Shown: positions 33,761-43,773 of the stretch, piece by piece
Layout of the letters: the number at the start of each line of letters is the position of its first letter
Numbering within the stretch: the first letter of the stretch is position 1
DNA from: an uncultured Bacteroidales bacterium
Lineage (GTDB): Bacteria > Bacteroidota > Bacteroidia > Bacteroidales > Muribaculaceae
Assembly: GCA_902796035.1 (NCBI GenBank)
Contig: CADBNR010000005.1
Coordinates: 1 to 64,000, forward strand
Length of the DNA stretch: 64,000 nucleotides
Reading direction: 5' to 3'
The notes under the pieces: generated by a model
What the model was told of the DNA's origin: nothing
What the model saw: the letters and a program-made list of their open reading frames with translations, nothing else
Database searches by the model: none
Position numbers and translations under genes: made by a program

Positions 33761-35020
33761 TTACTTGTTGATGACCTGGTTGTAGATGTCTATTACCTTC
33801 TGGCCGGCCTTCTCCCAGGTGATGCCGTGTATCTCCTCTATGCCTTTGACGCGGAGATAGTCGTGCATGGCGGGATAGGACACCAGTGCGTGCATGGCGT
33901 CGGCCATGGCGTCGATGTCCCAGTAGTCGGTCTTGATTACGTTGGTCAGGATTTCTGCGCATCCCGACTGCTTGGATATGATGGAGGGAACGCCCATTTC
34001 CATGGCCTCAAGCGGCGAGATACCGAAAGGCTCGGACACCGACGGCATCACATACACGTCGGAATCGGCCAGCATCTCGTACACCTGCTTGCCGCGCAGG
34101 AAGCCCGTGAAGTGGAACCTGTCGGCTATGTTGCGCTGGGCAGCCAGACGTATCATGGCGTCCATCATGTCGCCGCTGCCGGCCATCACGAAGCGTACGT
34201 TCTTGGTTTTCTGCAGCACCTTGGCTGCTGCCTCCACGAAGTATTCCGGACCCTTCTGCATCGTGATGCGGCCCAGGAACGTGATCACCTTGTCTTTCTT
34301 TTCGTGGCGAGGCAGGTTCAGCAGGTCGTCGCTCAAAGGTATCACGGCGTTGTGCACTGTCGTCACCTTGTCGGGATTGATGCCGTATTTCTCGATGACC
34401 GTGCGGCGCGTCAGGTCGGACACCGTGATGATATGGTCGGCGTTGTTCATTCCGTCCTTCTCGATGGAGAACACGGTAGGATTCACGTTGCCTCGGCTGC
34501 GGTCGAAGTCGGTGGCGTGTACGTGGATCACCAGCGGCTTGCCGGTCACGTTCTTGGCGTGGATGCCGGCCGGATATGTCAGCCAGTCGTGCGAGTGTAT
34601 CACGTCGCAAGGCACCGTGCGCGCTATCACGCCGGCAACGATCGAATAATTGTTTATCTCCTCCAGGATGTTGTCGGGATACCGGCCGGAGAACTCGATG
34701 CAGCCCAGGTCGTTGAGCCGCATATAGTTGAAGTCGGCATAGATGTGGTCACGAAGCTGGAAGTACAGCTGAGGATCCATCACCTTTCCAAGACGGTTGG
34801 CCACGTAGTCATAGTCCACGTCGCGCCACGCCACCGGGGTGCTGTTGGCGCCTATGATGTTGGCAAAGCCCTTCTCCTCGTCGCCGTACGGCTTCGGAAT
34901 CACGAACGTGATGTCCATGTTGCCGCAATTGTGCATCCCCTTGGTCAGTCCGTAGCTTGCCGTTCCCAATCCCCCGAGAATGTGGGGAGGAAACTCCCAT
35001 CCGAACATTAATGCTCTCAT
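33761..35020 (-). CDS. Glycogen-synthase-like glycosyltransferase
   Basis: A 419-residue GT-B-fold protein. 'MFGWEFPPHILGGLGTASYGLTKGM' is the N-terminal nucleotide-sugar glycine loop; the C-terminal half has 'ITFLGRITMQKGPEYFVEAA' and the retaining-transferase acidic motif 'VSEPFGISPLEAMEMGVPSI'. Family placement is GT4/GT5-like; in this context it most likely extends an alpha-glucan (glycogen) chain. It sits between the debranching enzyme (18 bases) and the GH57 gene (19 bases), as an operon. Confidence 0.9.
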   Translation of the reverse strand: MRALMFGWEFPPHILGGLGTASYGLTKGMHNCGNMDITFVIPKPYGDEEKGFANIIGANSTPVAWRDVDYDYVANRLGKVMDPQLYFQLRDHIYADFNYMRLNDLGCIEFSGRYPDNILEEINNYSIVAGVIARTVPCDVIHSHDWLTYPAGIHAKNVTGKPLVIHVHATDFDRSRGNVNPTVFSIEKDGMNNADHIITVSDLTRRTVIEKYGINPDKVTTVHNAVIPLSDDLLNLPRHEKKDKVITFLGRITMQKGPEYFVEAAAKVLQKTKNVRFVMAGSGDMMDAMIRLAAQRNIADRFHFTGFLRGKQVYEMLADSDVYVMPSVSEPFGISPLEAMEMGVPSIISKQSGCAEILTNVIKTDYWDIDAMADAMHALVSYPAMHDYLRVKGIEEIHGITWEKAGQKVIDIYNQVINK

Positions 35021-35038
35021 TTCTCTTCTGTTTAGGGG

Positions 35039-36991
35039 TTATTTCTGTAATTTGATCATCTGGTTCACTGTCTTGATCACGGTCAGGATGCCACCCACGT
35101 TCTTGGCCGTAGACACGGCGCCACGGCCGGTGTACGGCGGATTGGCGTCATACATCTCGCTCAGCGATCCTATACATCCGGTCGACATCTCGTCCTCGTA
35201 GCCGATCAACATACGTTCTATGAACGAGAGGCCGGACAGGCCGAACACCTTGAAATAGGCGTCGGCGTAGAATCCGAACAGCCAGGGACGCGCCGGACCC
35301 TGATGCACGGCGTATTCACGCTCTATCGGGTTGCCGACGTATGTGGGATGGTAATTCTGGCTCTTCGGGCTCAGCGAACGCAGTCCCTTGGGAGTCAAAA
35401 GCTCGCGTGTGCAGAAGTCGAGCACCGTCTTGCGCTGGCGACGGTTCAGCGGACTGTATTCCAGACCGATGGCGATGGCCATGTTGGGACGCACCTCAAG
35501 ATCGGTGTAGGTGCCGTTCACATAGTCGTACAGATAACCGTAGCCGTTCAGGAACGTGTTGACGAACGATTCGCCACACTTCGTGGCCAGCTCGTCGAGT
35601 TCCTTTACATATTCCTGCTCGCCCGGTTCGTTCTCCAGCAGAGACTGCAGGAAACGCAGGCTGTTGTACCACAGGGCGTTGAATTCCAGGATGTATCCTG
35701 TGCGCGGTATGATGGGCTTGCCGTTGATGGAAGCCGACAGCCAGGTCACAGGCTTGTCGCGGCCCTCGGTCGAAACGAGGCCGTTGTCGTTGACACGCAG
35801 GTTGACAATGCGTCCGTTGCGTATATCCTCCACCAGACGGCGCACCTCGTCGCCATATTTTTCAAGGCATTGCTTCTCGTCAGTAGCCTTGCGGTAGGCC
35901 TGGATGGCCCAGATGGTCCACAACGGAATGTCGGGCAGGTCTATCTCGTGGATTACCGGATCCGTCTCTTTCGTGTCGATATAATGATTCAGGGCATTGA
36001 TGAAGGTGCCCATTATCTTGTGGTAATCATCCTCGTGGCCAACGGACAGCGTACATCCGGGCAGCGCAATCAGCTCATCGCGGCTGCGTACGTTATACCA
36101 GGGATAGCCCGCCATGATGTAGTCGCCGTGCTCGTTCTTCAGGTAGAACTGCTTGGCGGCGTTCTTAAGGCAGTTGTAGAAACTGGTGCGGCATGTGCGT
36201 GTCTTCAGCTCCTCGTCGTATACCGTCTCGAACCGTGCCGGATCGGTCTCGGCCGTCGAAGCGGAGAAGATGATGGACTCTCCCTTCTTGATGGGCACTT
36301 CGAAATAACCGGGCACCCACAGGTCCTCCTTGTAGGGTATGCCGCGGTCGCGGTCCTTGTAATACTCTATTCCCTTGTACCAATGGCCGTCGTCCACCCA
36401 TTTCACTTCCTTGTTGAACTGCATGTACAGTTCGGGATATCCCTGGTACAGACAGGTGGACACTCCGTTGGGAACATGATTGATGGTCTTGTTGATGGCA
36501 GAGTTTTCCATCACCAGCGCGTTGGCGTTGCGGAACGCCAGGAAGGGACGGAACTTGAGCGTGGTGTCCGAATGCGCGTCTATGAGCGTATAGCGGATAA
36601 GAATGCGGTTCTGATGGGAGATGAACACTTTCTCCTTCGACAATATCACGCCGCCCACGCGGTACAATATGCTCGGAACCACCTCGCAGCTGTATTCCCT
36701 GATGTACTTGTGACCGTTCGGACTGAACGTCGTCGGTCCGTACTGGTGCAGTCCCAGGTTGAACTCAGCGCCGTGCTGTACTACTGTCTCGTCGAGCGAT
36801 GACAGCAGAACATGGGCCTGATCGTCCATCTCAGGTATCGGTATCACCAGCAATCCATGCTGTTTGCGTGTGTTGCATCCCACAATCGTCGTACAATGAT
36901 AGGCCCCCGACCGATTCGTCCGGAGCATTTCTTTCGGAAGACTCTGCTCCAAATTTATCATCAGGTTCTTGTCAAATTTCAGATAACTCAT
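35039..36991 (-). CDS. Amylo-alpha-1,6-glucosidase (glycogen debranching enzyme)
   Basis: A 650-residue cytoplasmic protein of the GDE/AGL family. The N-terminal domain ('ANRSGAYHCTTIVGCNTRKQHGLLV' region reading 'RTNRSGAY') and the alpha/alpha-barrel with 'STEGRDKPVTWLSASINGKPIIPRTGYILEFNALWYNSL' and 'GLRSLSPKSQNYHPTYVGNPIEREYAVHQGPARPWL' identify it. It removes alpha-1,6 branches of glycogen so that phosphorylase or GH57 enzymes can proceed. It is the first gene of the glycogen operon, with a perfect promoter at 37087-37118. Confidence 0.94.
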   Translation of the reverse strand: MSYLKFDKNLMINLEQSLPKEMLRTNRSGAYHCTTIVGCNTRKQHGLLVIPIPEMDDQAHVLLSSLDETVVQHGAEFNLGLHQYGPTTFSPNGHKYIREYSCEVVPSILYRVGGVILSKEKVFISHQNRILIRYTLIDAHSDTTLKFRPFLAFRNANALVMENSAINKTINHVPNGVSTCLYQGYPELYMQFNKEVKWVDDGHWYKGIEYYKDRDRGIPYKEDLWVPGYFEVPIKKGESIIFSASTAETDPARFETVYDEELKTRTCRTSFYNCLKNAAKQFYLKNEHGDYIMAGYPWYNVRSRDELIALPGCTLSVGHEDDYHKIMGTFINALNHYIDTKETDPVIHEIDLPDIPLWTIWAIQAYRKATDEKQCLEKYGDEVRRLVEDIRNGRIVNLRVNDNGLVSTEGRDKPVTWLSASINGKPIIPRTGYILEFNALWYNSLRFLQSLLENEPGEQEYVKELDELATKCGESFVNTFLNGYGYLYDYVNGTYTDLEVRPNMAIAIGLEYSPLNRRQRKTVLDFCTRELLTPKGLRSLSPKSQNYHPTYVGNPIEREYAVHQGPARPWLFGFYADAYFKVFGLSGLSFIERMLIGYEDEMSTGCIGSLSEMYDANPPYTGRGAVSTAKNVGGILTVIKTVNQMIKLQK

Positions 36992-37086
36992 GAGGAATTA
37001 TTAAATTTTGGGTAAGTTTTTCATTTCTTGCGAAGGGGTCGTAAGGCTCTGGTCTTAGAATCTCAGGCTCGCTTCTATTATTATTA

Positions 37087-37118
37087 CAAATTTAGTTACT
37101 TTTTAATCAATTGACAAA
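37087..37118 (-). promoter_or_regulatory. Promoter of the glycogen operon
   Basis: On the minus strand TTTG (37115-37118), 20 bases, TAAATTTG (37087-37094), an exact consensus match. The start should be near 37080, leaving a leader of about 90 bases before the debranching enzyme. Confidence 0.85.
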
Positions 37119-37199
37119 CAAATATGTTGCAAAACAATATTTTTGATAGATTATTATCAATTATTACATTTGATACGCTCAAACATGCCTCTACACTCA

Positions 37200-37227
37200 G
37201 AGAGCGCGCCCTTTCGGACACGCTCTC
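37200..37227 (-). terminator. Hairpin downstream of nuoN
   Basis: GAGAGCG (37200-37206) pairs with CGCTCTC (37221-37227), partly extended inward. It lies about 45 bases after the nuoN stop, at the end of the long nuo-atp gene array. There is no T-run, so it is a weak terminator or a 3' stabiliser. Confidence 0.45.
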
Positions 37228-37271
37228 CGTATGAATGATTCGGCCGCATCCGCAGCCGTTTCCGTCACTTC

Positions 37272-38735
37272 TTACTGTCCCAGGCCGGGAATCAGTGCGG
37301 CATTGTAGCAGTATTCGTAGATGTAAGGCACGAGACCGAACAGTACGATACCGGCCACACAGATCCAGAGCGCGGCGCGCTCGCCCGTGTTGCTCTTGAA
37401 CGCCTCCACCTTGGCCTCGCCGGGATTGATCCAGATGGCCTTTACCACCAGCAGATAGTAGTACAGAGAGATTATGGTGTTGATCAGCGCGATAAGCACC
37501 AGGATGTACAGCGGCATCGAACCCGTGGAGGTTGCCGACGTGAAGATCAGGAACTTCGAGAAGAATCCTGCGAACGGCGGAATACCTGCCAGCGAGAACA
37601 TGGCCAGTGTCATTGCGAACGACAGCCAGGGGTTCGTCTTGTGCAGTCCGTCGTAATCGTCCATGCCGACCTTGCCGGTCTTGTTCTCTATGCTCGTGAT
37701 CACGGCAAATGCACCGAGGTTGCTGACGATGTACACGAAGATGTAGTACATCATCGAACCCAGTCCGATTGTGGAGCTTGTCATGGCGCCCAGCATGATG
37801 TATCCTGCCTGCGAGATGGACGAGAAGGCCATGAATCGCTTCAGGTTCTTCTGACGGATGGCGAACAGGTTACCGACGGTGATCGTTGCGATGATCACTG
37901 CATACAGCATCCATTCCCAGCAGTCGGGATAGATCTGGCCGAATGCCTGGACAAAGATGATGAAGAATGCGAATGCCGTGGCACCCTTGGAGATTACCGA
38001 CAGATACGATGTGATGGCCGTGGGTGCACCCTGGTAAACATCCGCTGTCCAGAGATGGAACGGAACAAGGCTCAGCTTGAAACCGATGCCGGCAATCATG
38101 AATGCCATGGCCACGATAAGCAGCCCGGACATCTGTCCGCTGGCGATGTTGGTGTAGATGTCGCTGTAATAGAGCGAACCGCCGGAGAAAGCATACACAA
38201 AGCTCAGGCCCATCAGCAGGATTGCCGACGAGAACACTGCCGTCAGTATATATTTTATGGCTGCCTCATCGCTCTCGTAGTGCTTCTTGTTGAATGCCAC
38301 CAGTGCGGCCAGCGGCAGAGACGCTGCCTCCAGACCGATGACGAACAGAAGGAAGTGACGTGCCGAAATCATCAGGTACATGCCGAACAGCGTGACGAGC
38401 AGCAGCTCGTAGAACTCACCCTTGCGGATGGCTACTTCGTCGCTCTCAACCCAGTGGGCCGACTGCAGCAGCACGATGAATACACCTATGTTCAGTATGG
38501 CCTTGATGGCCATGCTTGCGGTGTCGTTGACATACATGCCGCCGAACACCGATACCTCGCACGACGGCAGCAGCCAGATCGCTATCGTCCCAAGACCGAA
38601 CAACACCGTGGTCATGGGCGTCAGAAATTTCTTCGCGGAGCCGTCGCGACTGAACACGTCAGCCACAAACACCACAAGGAAAATGCCCAGTATTATTAAC
38701 TCGGGGATCATTGCCCCAAATTGAGAATATCCCAT
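37272..38735 (-). CDS. nuoN: NADH-quinone oxidoreductase (complex I) subunit N
   Basis: A 487-residue membrane subunit, one of three antiporter-like proton-pumping subunits. It has about 14 hydrophobic segments and the family stretches 'FELLLVTLFGMYLMISARHFLLFVIGLEAASLPLAAL' (reading 'YELLLVTLFGMYLM') with the key glutamate, 'LVPFHLWTADVYQGAPTAITSYLSVISKGATAFA' with the key lysines, and 'LSLAGIPPFAGFFSKFLIF'. It is the last gene of the array and follows nuoM by 27 bases. Confidence 0.96.
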   Translation of the reverse strand: MGYSQFGAMIPELIILGIFLVVFVADVFSRDGSAKKFLTPMTTVLFGLGTIAIWLLPSCEVSVFGGMYVNDTASMAIKAILNIGVFIVLLQSAHWVESDEVAIRKGEFYELLLVTLFGMYLMISARHFLLFVIGLEAASLPLAALVAFNKKHYESDEAAIKYILTAVFSSAILLMGLSFVYAFSGGSLYYSDIYTNIASGQMSGLLIVAMAFMIAGIGFKLSLVPFHLWTADVYQGAPTAITSYLSVISKGATAFAFFIIFVQAFGQIYPDCWEWMLYAVIIATITVGNLFAIRQKNLKRFMAFSSISQAGYIMLGAMTSSTIGLGSMMYYIFVYIVSNLGAFAVITSIENKTGKVGMDDYDGLHKTNPWLSFAMTLAMFSLAGIPPFAGFFSKFLIFTSATSTGSMPLYILVLIALINTIISLYYYLLVVKAIWINPGEAKVEAFKSNTGERAALWICVAGIVLFGLVPYIYEYCYNAALIPGLGQ

Positions 38736-38762
38736 TTTTTCGTTTCTTGTTGTTCTAATTGA

Positions 38763-40280
38763 TTAGATAGCCATCGCCAATGCATCGACGATTGGTTTGA
38801 AGCTATGCTGTATTGTCTCGCTAAGCCAGTTGGGGAAGAATCCGATACCGGCCAGACACGCTATCAGGGTCACCGTCGACAGACGCTCCCACCATGTGGC
38901 GTCGGTCAGGCTGAGATGATGCTCGTCCTGTACCGGACCGAGTATCAGCTTGCCCACCACGCGCAGGATGTAGACAGCCGTGATCACGATCGAGGTCGTG
39001 GCGGCAATCACGAAGATGCGGTGGAACATGTCGGCGTGCTCGAACGATCCGAAGAAGATGGTCATCTCGGCCACGAAGCCCGACATACCGGGAAGTCCTA
39101 AGGATGCGAAACCGGCAATCATGTAGCATACGCCGAGGTAAGGCATTATCTTCATCAGGCCGCCCATCTGGCGGATGTCACGTGTATGCGTACGTCCGTA
39201 TATCATACCGATCAGGGCGAAGAACAGGGCCGTCATCAGACCGTGGCTAAGCATCTGCAGTATTGCACCGGTCATTGCCGTGGTGTTGAGCATCAGCAGC
39301 GCGAACAGCACCATGCCGCAGTGCGACACCGACGAATATGCGTTGATATACTTGAGGTCGGTCTGGACGCAGGCCGAGAAGGCTCCGTACACGATGCTGA
39401 TACCGGTAAGGATAATGAATATCCAGGCCAGCTCGTTGGCGGCGTGAGGCAGCAGGAAGATGGCGATACGGAAGCATCCGTAACCACCGAGCTTCATCAG
39501 CACGCCTGCGTGAAGCATCGACACTGCCGTCGGGGCACATGCGTGACCGTCGGGACTCCATGTATGGAACGGGAACATGGCGCCCAGAACGCCGAAGCCA
39601 ACGAACGTGAACACGAACAGCAGGTTTTGCCAGCCATAGTCGATATTGCCGTAATGCGATATCTCGAGTATGTTCCAGGTGTGGGGCATTCCTTCAGGAG
39701 TGCCGTGCCAGTAAATTCCGAGCAGACCGAGCATCAGGAAGGCCGAGCCTCCCATCAGCATCAGCGTCAGCTTCATTGCCGAGTATTCCTTGCGACCCGT
39801 GCCCCATACGCCGATCAGCAGGTACATAGGAATCAGAGCCACCTCGTAGAACATGAACATGGTGAACATGTCTATCGAGATGAAGAATCCGTACACACCC
39901 GTAGACAGTAGCGAGTACCACAGGAAGAAGTTCTTGGGAAGCGGGTTGATCTTCCATGAAGCGAAGGTGCCCGCAAACACTATGATAGAGGTAAGCAGCA
40001 GCATCAGGACGGAGATACCGTCCACACCCACTGCCAGGTGAATGTTCAGTGGCTTATACCACATCCATGAATCCATCCACAGCATTTCGGCCTGATTGCC
40101 TGCTGCCCGCTGTGCCAGGAAGTCGCACACCAGCCAGATGCTCATGCCAAGCAATACCGTAGAGCAGGTTACCATAACCCCGCGGATTGCCTTCATGTTG
40201 TTCTGACCGCACAATGCGAGTCCGGCCAGCATCAGGATCGGCACTACTACGAACCAGATTAAGATATTTCCGAAAAACAT
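38763..40280 (-). CDS. nuoM: Complex I subunit M
   Basis: A 505-residue antiporter-like membrane subunit. 'FMFYEVALIPMYLLIGVWG' has the key glutamate, 'FPFHTWSPDGHACAPTAVSMLHAGVLMKLGGYG' the key lysine region, and 'ASLGLPGMSGFVAEMTIFFGSF' the C-terminal signature. It pumps protons across the inner membrane when quinone is reduced. It follows nuoL by 26 bases. Confidence 0.97.
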   Translation of the reverse strand: MFFGNILIWFVVVPILMLAGLALCGQNNMKAIRGVMVTCSTVLLGMSIWLVCDFLAQRAAGNQAEMLWMDSWMWYKPLNIHLAVGVDGISVLMLLLTSIIVFAGTFASWKINPLPKNFFLWYSLLSTGVYGFFISIDMFTMFMFYEVALIPMYLLIGVWGTGRKEYSAMKLTLMLMGGSAFLMLGLLGIYWHGTPEGMPHTWNILEISHYGNIDYGWQNLLFVFTFVGFGVLGAMFPFHTWSPDGHACAPTAVSMLHAGVLMKLGGYGCFRIAIFLLPHAANELAWIFIILTGISIVYGAFSACVQTDLKYINAYSSVSHCGMVLFALLMLNTTAMTGAILQMLSHGLMTALFFALIGMIYGRTHTRDIRQMGGLMKIMPYLGVCYMIAGFASLGLPGMSGFVAEMTIFFGSFEHADMFHRIFVIAATTSIVITAVYILRVVGKLILGPVQDEHHLSLTDATWWERLSTVTLIACLAGIGFFPNWLSETIQHSFKPIVDALAMAI

Positions 40281-40306
40281 AATCTTTTATTGTTGTTATT
40301 GAGGGG

Positions 40307-42292
40307 TTAGATAAGACAGATCCATGTGATTACAGCCAGTACCAACGCTCCTGCAAAGTACCACAGCACGTAAGCCTGGACATAACCGGACTGCATGCCT
40401 TTGATCTTTACGGAGAAGAAGTTGGTGACGTAAGCCAGCGCGTTCATCGTGCCGTCGATCACGTGACGGTCGAACCATGCTATGCTGCGGCAGATGATGT
40501 TGAATATGATCTTATGCGTGACGAACTGATATATCTCGTCCCAGTAGAAGCGATGGTGAGCTGCCTTCCAGAGACCGGGCATCGCGTTCTTGAACTTCGC
40601 GGGCAGAGGATTCTTCTTGGCGTACATCACGGTTGCAAGGCCGATAGCCAGCAGAGCTATCACTATCGAAGTCACGGCAACCGGAGTCTCCAAATGAATG
40701 TGGTAGGGCTCGCCGTTGTAGGTCACGAACTCTCCGAAGGGGATGAAACCCGCCACGCAGCTTACGGCTGCCAGGAATATCAGAGGCACCGACATCTGCC
40801 AGGGGGCGTCGTGCGGCTTGTGGCCTTCCTTCTTGTATTCGGGATTCTCCTCCCACCAGAAGATGAGGTAGTAGAGACGGAACATATAGAATGCGGTCAG
40901 ACCTGCCACCATCGACATCCATGCACCCCAGAACCAGTGGTTGTTGTACATGGCTGCCAGCATCTCGTCCTTGGAGAAGAAGCCCGAGAACGGAGGTATG
41001 CCTGCGATGGCAAGACAGCCTATCAGGAACGTCCAGTGTGTGATGGGCATATATTTGCGGAGTCCGCCCATCTTGGTGTAGTCGTTGCTATGAACGGCAT
41101 GTATCAGTGCGCCGGCGCCAAGGAACAGGAGTGCCTTGAACATGGCGTGCGTGAACAGGTGGAACATCGAGGCCATATATCCGAGTCCGGAATAGTGAAC
41201 TCCCTCTATGGGCTGGTTGTATGCCACGCCTAACGAAACCATCATGAACGCAATCTGCGAAATGGTGGAGAAGGCCAACACGCGCTTGATGTCTATCTGC
41301 GTACATGCCACTACAGCTGCGTAGAATGCCGTGATGGCGCCCACTATCGTAATGAATGTGAGCGAATCGGGTACGATGCAGTACAGAGGGAAGAAACGTG
41401 CCACCAAGTATACGCCGGCCACGACCATCGTAGCGGCGTGAATCAGAGCCGATACAGGCGTCGGGCCCTCCATTGCGTCGGGCAGCCAGATGTGCAGGGG
41501 AAGCATGGCCGATTTACCCATACCGCCGACGAATATCAGCACCATGGCCCATGTCAGCACGGAACCGCTCATGAACGTAGCGCCTACCACTGTGTTTGCT
41601 ATTACGCCTGCGTTGTTGTTCAGCATCTGGAAGTTGAACGCCGATGCGCTGCCGAGAGGTCCGTCGGCCGGTGCGTTCGATACATAGTAGCTCAGCACCA
41701 GGATACCGATCAGCATAAACAGGTCGGCGAAACGCGTCACGATGAATGCCTTCTTCGATGCCGATACGGCCGACGGCAGCTTATAGAAGAATCCGATCAG
41801 CAGATACGAGCTGACACCCACCAGCTCCCAGAATATATACATCTGGAATATGTTGGTGGCTACCACCAGGCCTAACATCGAGAATGTGAACAGGGCCAGG
41901 AACGCATAGTAGCGCTGGAAACCCGGCTCGTGTTCCATATATCCCCAGCTGTAGAGGTGAACCATGAACGAGATGGTGGTGATTACCACCAGCATCATGG
42001 CCGAGATGGGATCCAGCAGGAAGCCGATGTTCACCACCATACGGTCGGTAAACGCCAGCCAGGTCACGTCGAACATCTGACACTGCTGTCTTACTCCGTC
42101 ATCTATGAACAGCGAATCACCGCTGAAGAAATATGTGAATGCAACGTAATAACTGATCACTGCCACAGCCCCCAAAGCCGTGATGCCAAGTATGCCCGCA
42201 AGCTTGCGCGACATCTTTACGCCACCGATGCCCAGCAACAGGAACATGAACAGCGGTATGGCAAGAATTAATATCGGTAGTGTAACGCTCAT
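40307..42292 (-). CDS. nuoL: Complex I subunit L
   Basis: The ATG at 42292 ('MSVTLPILILA') is chosen, giving 661 residues; a TTG two codons upstream is unnecessary. The subunit has the antiporter core ('FWELVGVSSYLLIGFFYKLPSAVSASKKAFIVTRFADLFML', 'LPLHIWLPDAMEGPTPVSALIHAATMVVAGVYLVAR') and then the long lateral helix and final membrane segment typical of NuoL. Its ATG lies two bases after the nuoK stop, so translation is coupled. Confidence 0.97.
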   Translation of the reverse strand: MSVTLPILILAIPLFMFLLLGIGGVKMSRKLAGILGITALGAVAVISYYVAFTYFFSGDSLFIDDGVRQQCQMFDVTWLAFTDRMVVNIGFLLDPISAMMLVVITTISFMVHLYSWGYMEHEPGFQRYYAFLALFTFSMLGLVVATNIFQMYIFWELVGVSSYLLIGFFYKLPSAVSASKKAFIVTRFADLFMLIGILVLSYYVSNAPADGPLGSASAFNFQMLNNNAGVIANTVVGATFMSGSVLTWAMVLIFVGGMGKSAMLPLHIWLPDAMEGPTPVSALIHAATMVVAGVYLVARFFPLYCIVPDSLTFITIVGAITAFYAAVVACTQIDIKRVLAFSTISQIAFMMVSLGVAYNQPIEGVHYSGLGYMASMFHLFTHAMFKALLFLGAGALIHAVHSNDYTKMGGLRKYMPITHWTFLIGCLAIAGIPPFSGFFSKDEMLAAMYNNHWFWGAWMSMVAGLTAFYMFRLYYLIFWWEENPEYKKEGHKPHDAPWQMSVPLIFLAAVSCVAGFIPFGEFVTYNGEPYHIHLETPVAVTSIVIALLAIGLATVMYAKKNPLPAKFKNAMPGLWKAAHHRFYWDEIYQFVTHKIIFNIICRSIAWFDRHVIDGTMNALAYVTNFFSVKIKGMQSGYVQAYVLWYFAGALVLAVITWICLI

Positions 42293-42294
42293 GA

Positions 42295-42606
42295 TCAATA
42301 CTTCATTTTATCTACCTCGTCAATCTCCGTGCTGTGGAGCTTGCGGTAAATGTTCACGATTATCGCAATCGCAATGGCTGTCTCGGCGGCCGCAATGGCT
42401 ATGGCGAACAGGGTAAACACCATGCCCTCCATCGAACCGGGATACAGGAAACGATTGAAAATCACAAAATTCAGGTCTGCCGAATTGAGCATCAGCTCCA
42501 ACGATATCAGCAACGCTATCATATTTTTGCGTGTCACGAATCCGTACACGCCGGCCACGAACATTATAACGCTCGGAACCAAATACCATAACATATTCAA
42601 ATCCAT
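42295..42606 (-). CDS. nuoK: Complex I subunit K
   Basis: A 103-residue membrane subunit with three helices. 'MIALLISLELMLNSADLNFVIF' carries the conserved membrane glutamate of NuoK (in 'SLELML') and 'AIAAAETAIAIAIIVNIYR' the second. It takes part in the proton channel at the interface with the antiporter-like subunits. It lies five bases after nuoJ. Confidence 0.95.
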   Translation of the reverse strand: MDLNMLWYLVPSVIMFVAGVYGFVTRKNMIALLISLELMLNSADLNFVIFNRFLYPGSMEGMVFTLFAIAIAAAETAIAIAIIVNIYRKLHSTEIDEVDKMKY

Positions 42607-42611
42607 CGCGC

Positions 42612-43139
42612 TTAACGTTTACGGGCAACTGTTACGCCGCCGATTATACATGCCAACAACAGTATCGATATTGCCTCGAACGGCAACAGATACTGGAACT
42701 TCTCGGTGCCCGTGAAGGCCTTGCCTATCTCTTTCATGCTGATTGTCGCGCTGCCGTCCAGACAGGACATCAGATTCGCCTCATGGGACAACGGCATATA
42801 CAGCAGTGCCAGCACCAGCAGGATGCCTCCCAACACCGATACCGTCGCGCCGATGGCACGGCGGTGGTTGCGCAGATATGCCACCTCCTCGTCAGGCCGG
42901 TGCGTCAGATGGATCGCGAACACAAACAGCACCATGATGCCGCCCGCGTATACAGCGATCTGCACCGCGCCCAGGAACTGATACCCTAACTGGAAATAGA
43001 ATATCGAGGTTCCGATCAGCACGAAAAGCAGATATGTGGCCGCACGCAATATCTTGCGCGTCATCACAGTTGCTACCGAAAAGATAACCACTATCAGGGC
43101 CACAACGAAATATAAAATTATATTCGCTACTGAATCCAT
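42612..43139 (-). CDS. nuoJ: Complex I subunit J
   Basis: A 175-residue membrane subunit with five hydrophobic segments. 'QLGYQFLGAVQIAVYAGGIMVLFVFAIHLTH' is the conserved NuoJ helix, including the pi-bulge region linked to proton pumping. It follows nuoI after about 40 bases. Confidence 0.95.
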   Translation of the reverse strand: MDSVANIILYFVVALIVVIFSVATVMTRKILRAATYLLFVLIGTSIFYFQLGYQFLGAVQIAVYAGGIMVLFVFAIHLTHRPDEEVAYLRNHRRAIGATVSVLGGILLVLALLYMPLSHEANLMSCLDGSATISMKEIGKAFTGTEKFQYLLPFEAISILLLACIIGGVTVARKR

Positions 43140-43179
43140 TATATTGTTATTGTTTCTTAATTAAGTGTTATGCGGAAGG

Positions 43180-43728
43180 TCATGCTTTGGCCTCAGGCTG
43201 AGCCGGTGCTTCGGGCTTTGGAGCCTCTGCAGGCTTAGCGGGGGCTGCCGGCTTGGGCGCTGGTGCCGGATCCTCCGGCTCGGGACGGTAATTAAGCTGT
43301 TTCACAAGTTTGTCGCGCTCGAACACCGCCTGCTCGAAATCATTGCTGAATTCCAGGGCGTTCTGCGGACAGCTCGTGACGCACAGCATACAGAACGTGC
43401 AGCTGCCAAGGTCGTACAGGTACTTGTCCAGCTTGCGCTTCTTCTTGCCGTCGGGCAGTTCCACCATTTTTGTGTCCAGATGAATGGTCCCGTTCGGGCA
43501 ATTCATCTGGCAGATGCCACACGCTATGCACTTGTGGCGTCCCTCCGAATCGTATATCAGCGTAAGTTCCGCACGGAACCGGTCGCTGATCTTCAGGTCC
43601 TGTCGGTTCTCCGGATACTGCTCAGTGATCTTCGGCGTCACGAACTCTTTGCCCGTAACGGCCATTCCCGTCACCAGACTTTTCAGTCCCGTACCGACCT
43701 CCTTAAAGTATTCTAATATATTGGCCAT
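43180..43728 (-). CDS. nuoI: Complex I subunit I with proline/alanine-rich tail
   Basis: The ATG at 43728 ('MANILEYF') is chosen; the TTG one codon earlier is not needed. The 182-residue protein carries two [4Fe-4S] clusters: C67, C70, C73 (CIACGIC) with C77, and C110, C113, C116 (CTFCMLC) with C120. These carry electrons towards the quinone. Residues 149-182 are a disordered tail of Pro, Ala, Lys and Glu ('PAPAPKPAAPAKPAEAP'), absent from typical NuoI. The gene resumes the nuo set after the inserted ATP synthase genes, 45 bases beyond atpG. Confidence 0.95.
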   Translation of the reverse strand: MANILEYFKEVGTGLKSLVTGMAVTGKEFVTPKITEQYPENRQDLKISDRFRAELTLIYDSEGRHKCIACGICQMNCPNGTIHLDTKMVELPDGKKKRKLDKYLYDLGSCTFCMLCVTSCPQNALEFSNDFEQAVFERDKLVKQLNYRPEPEDPAPAPKPAAPAKPAEAPKPEAPAQPEAKA

Positions 43729-43773
43729 CAAATATTGATTTTTCTCTCTCGGTTAGTTTTCAAATAAGGTTGT

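Noticed and set aside
35303..36802. 499-residue open frame on the plus strand
   Set aside because: Antisense to the debranching enzyme gene; no recognisable domain and a composition typical of reverse-strand shadows.
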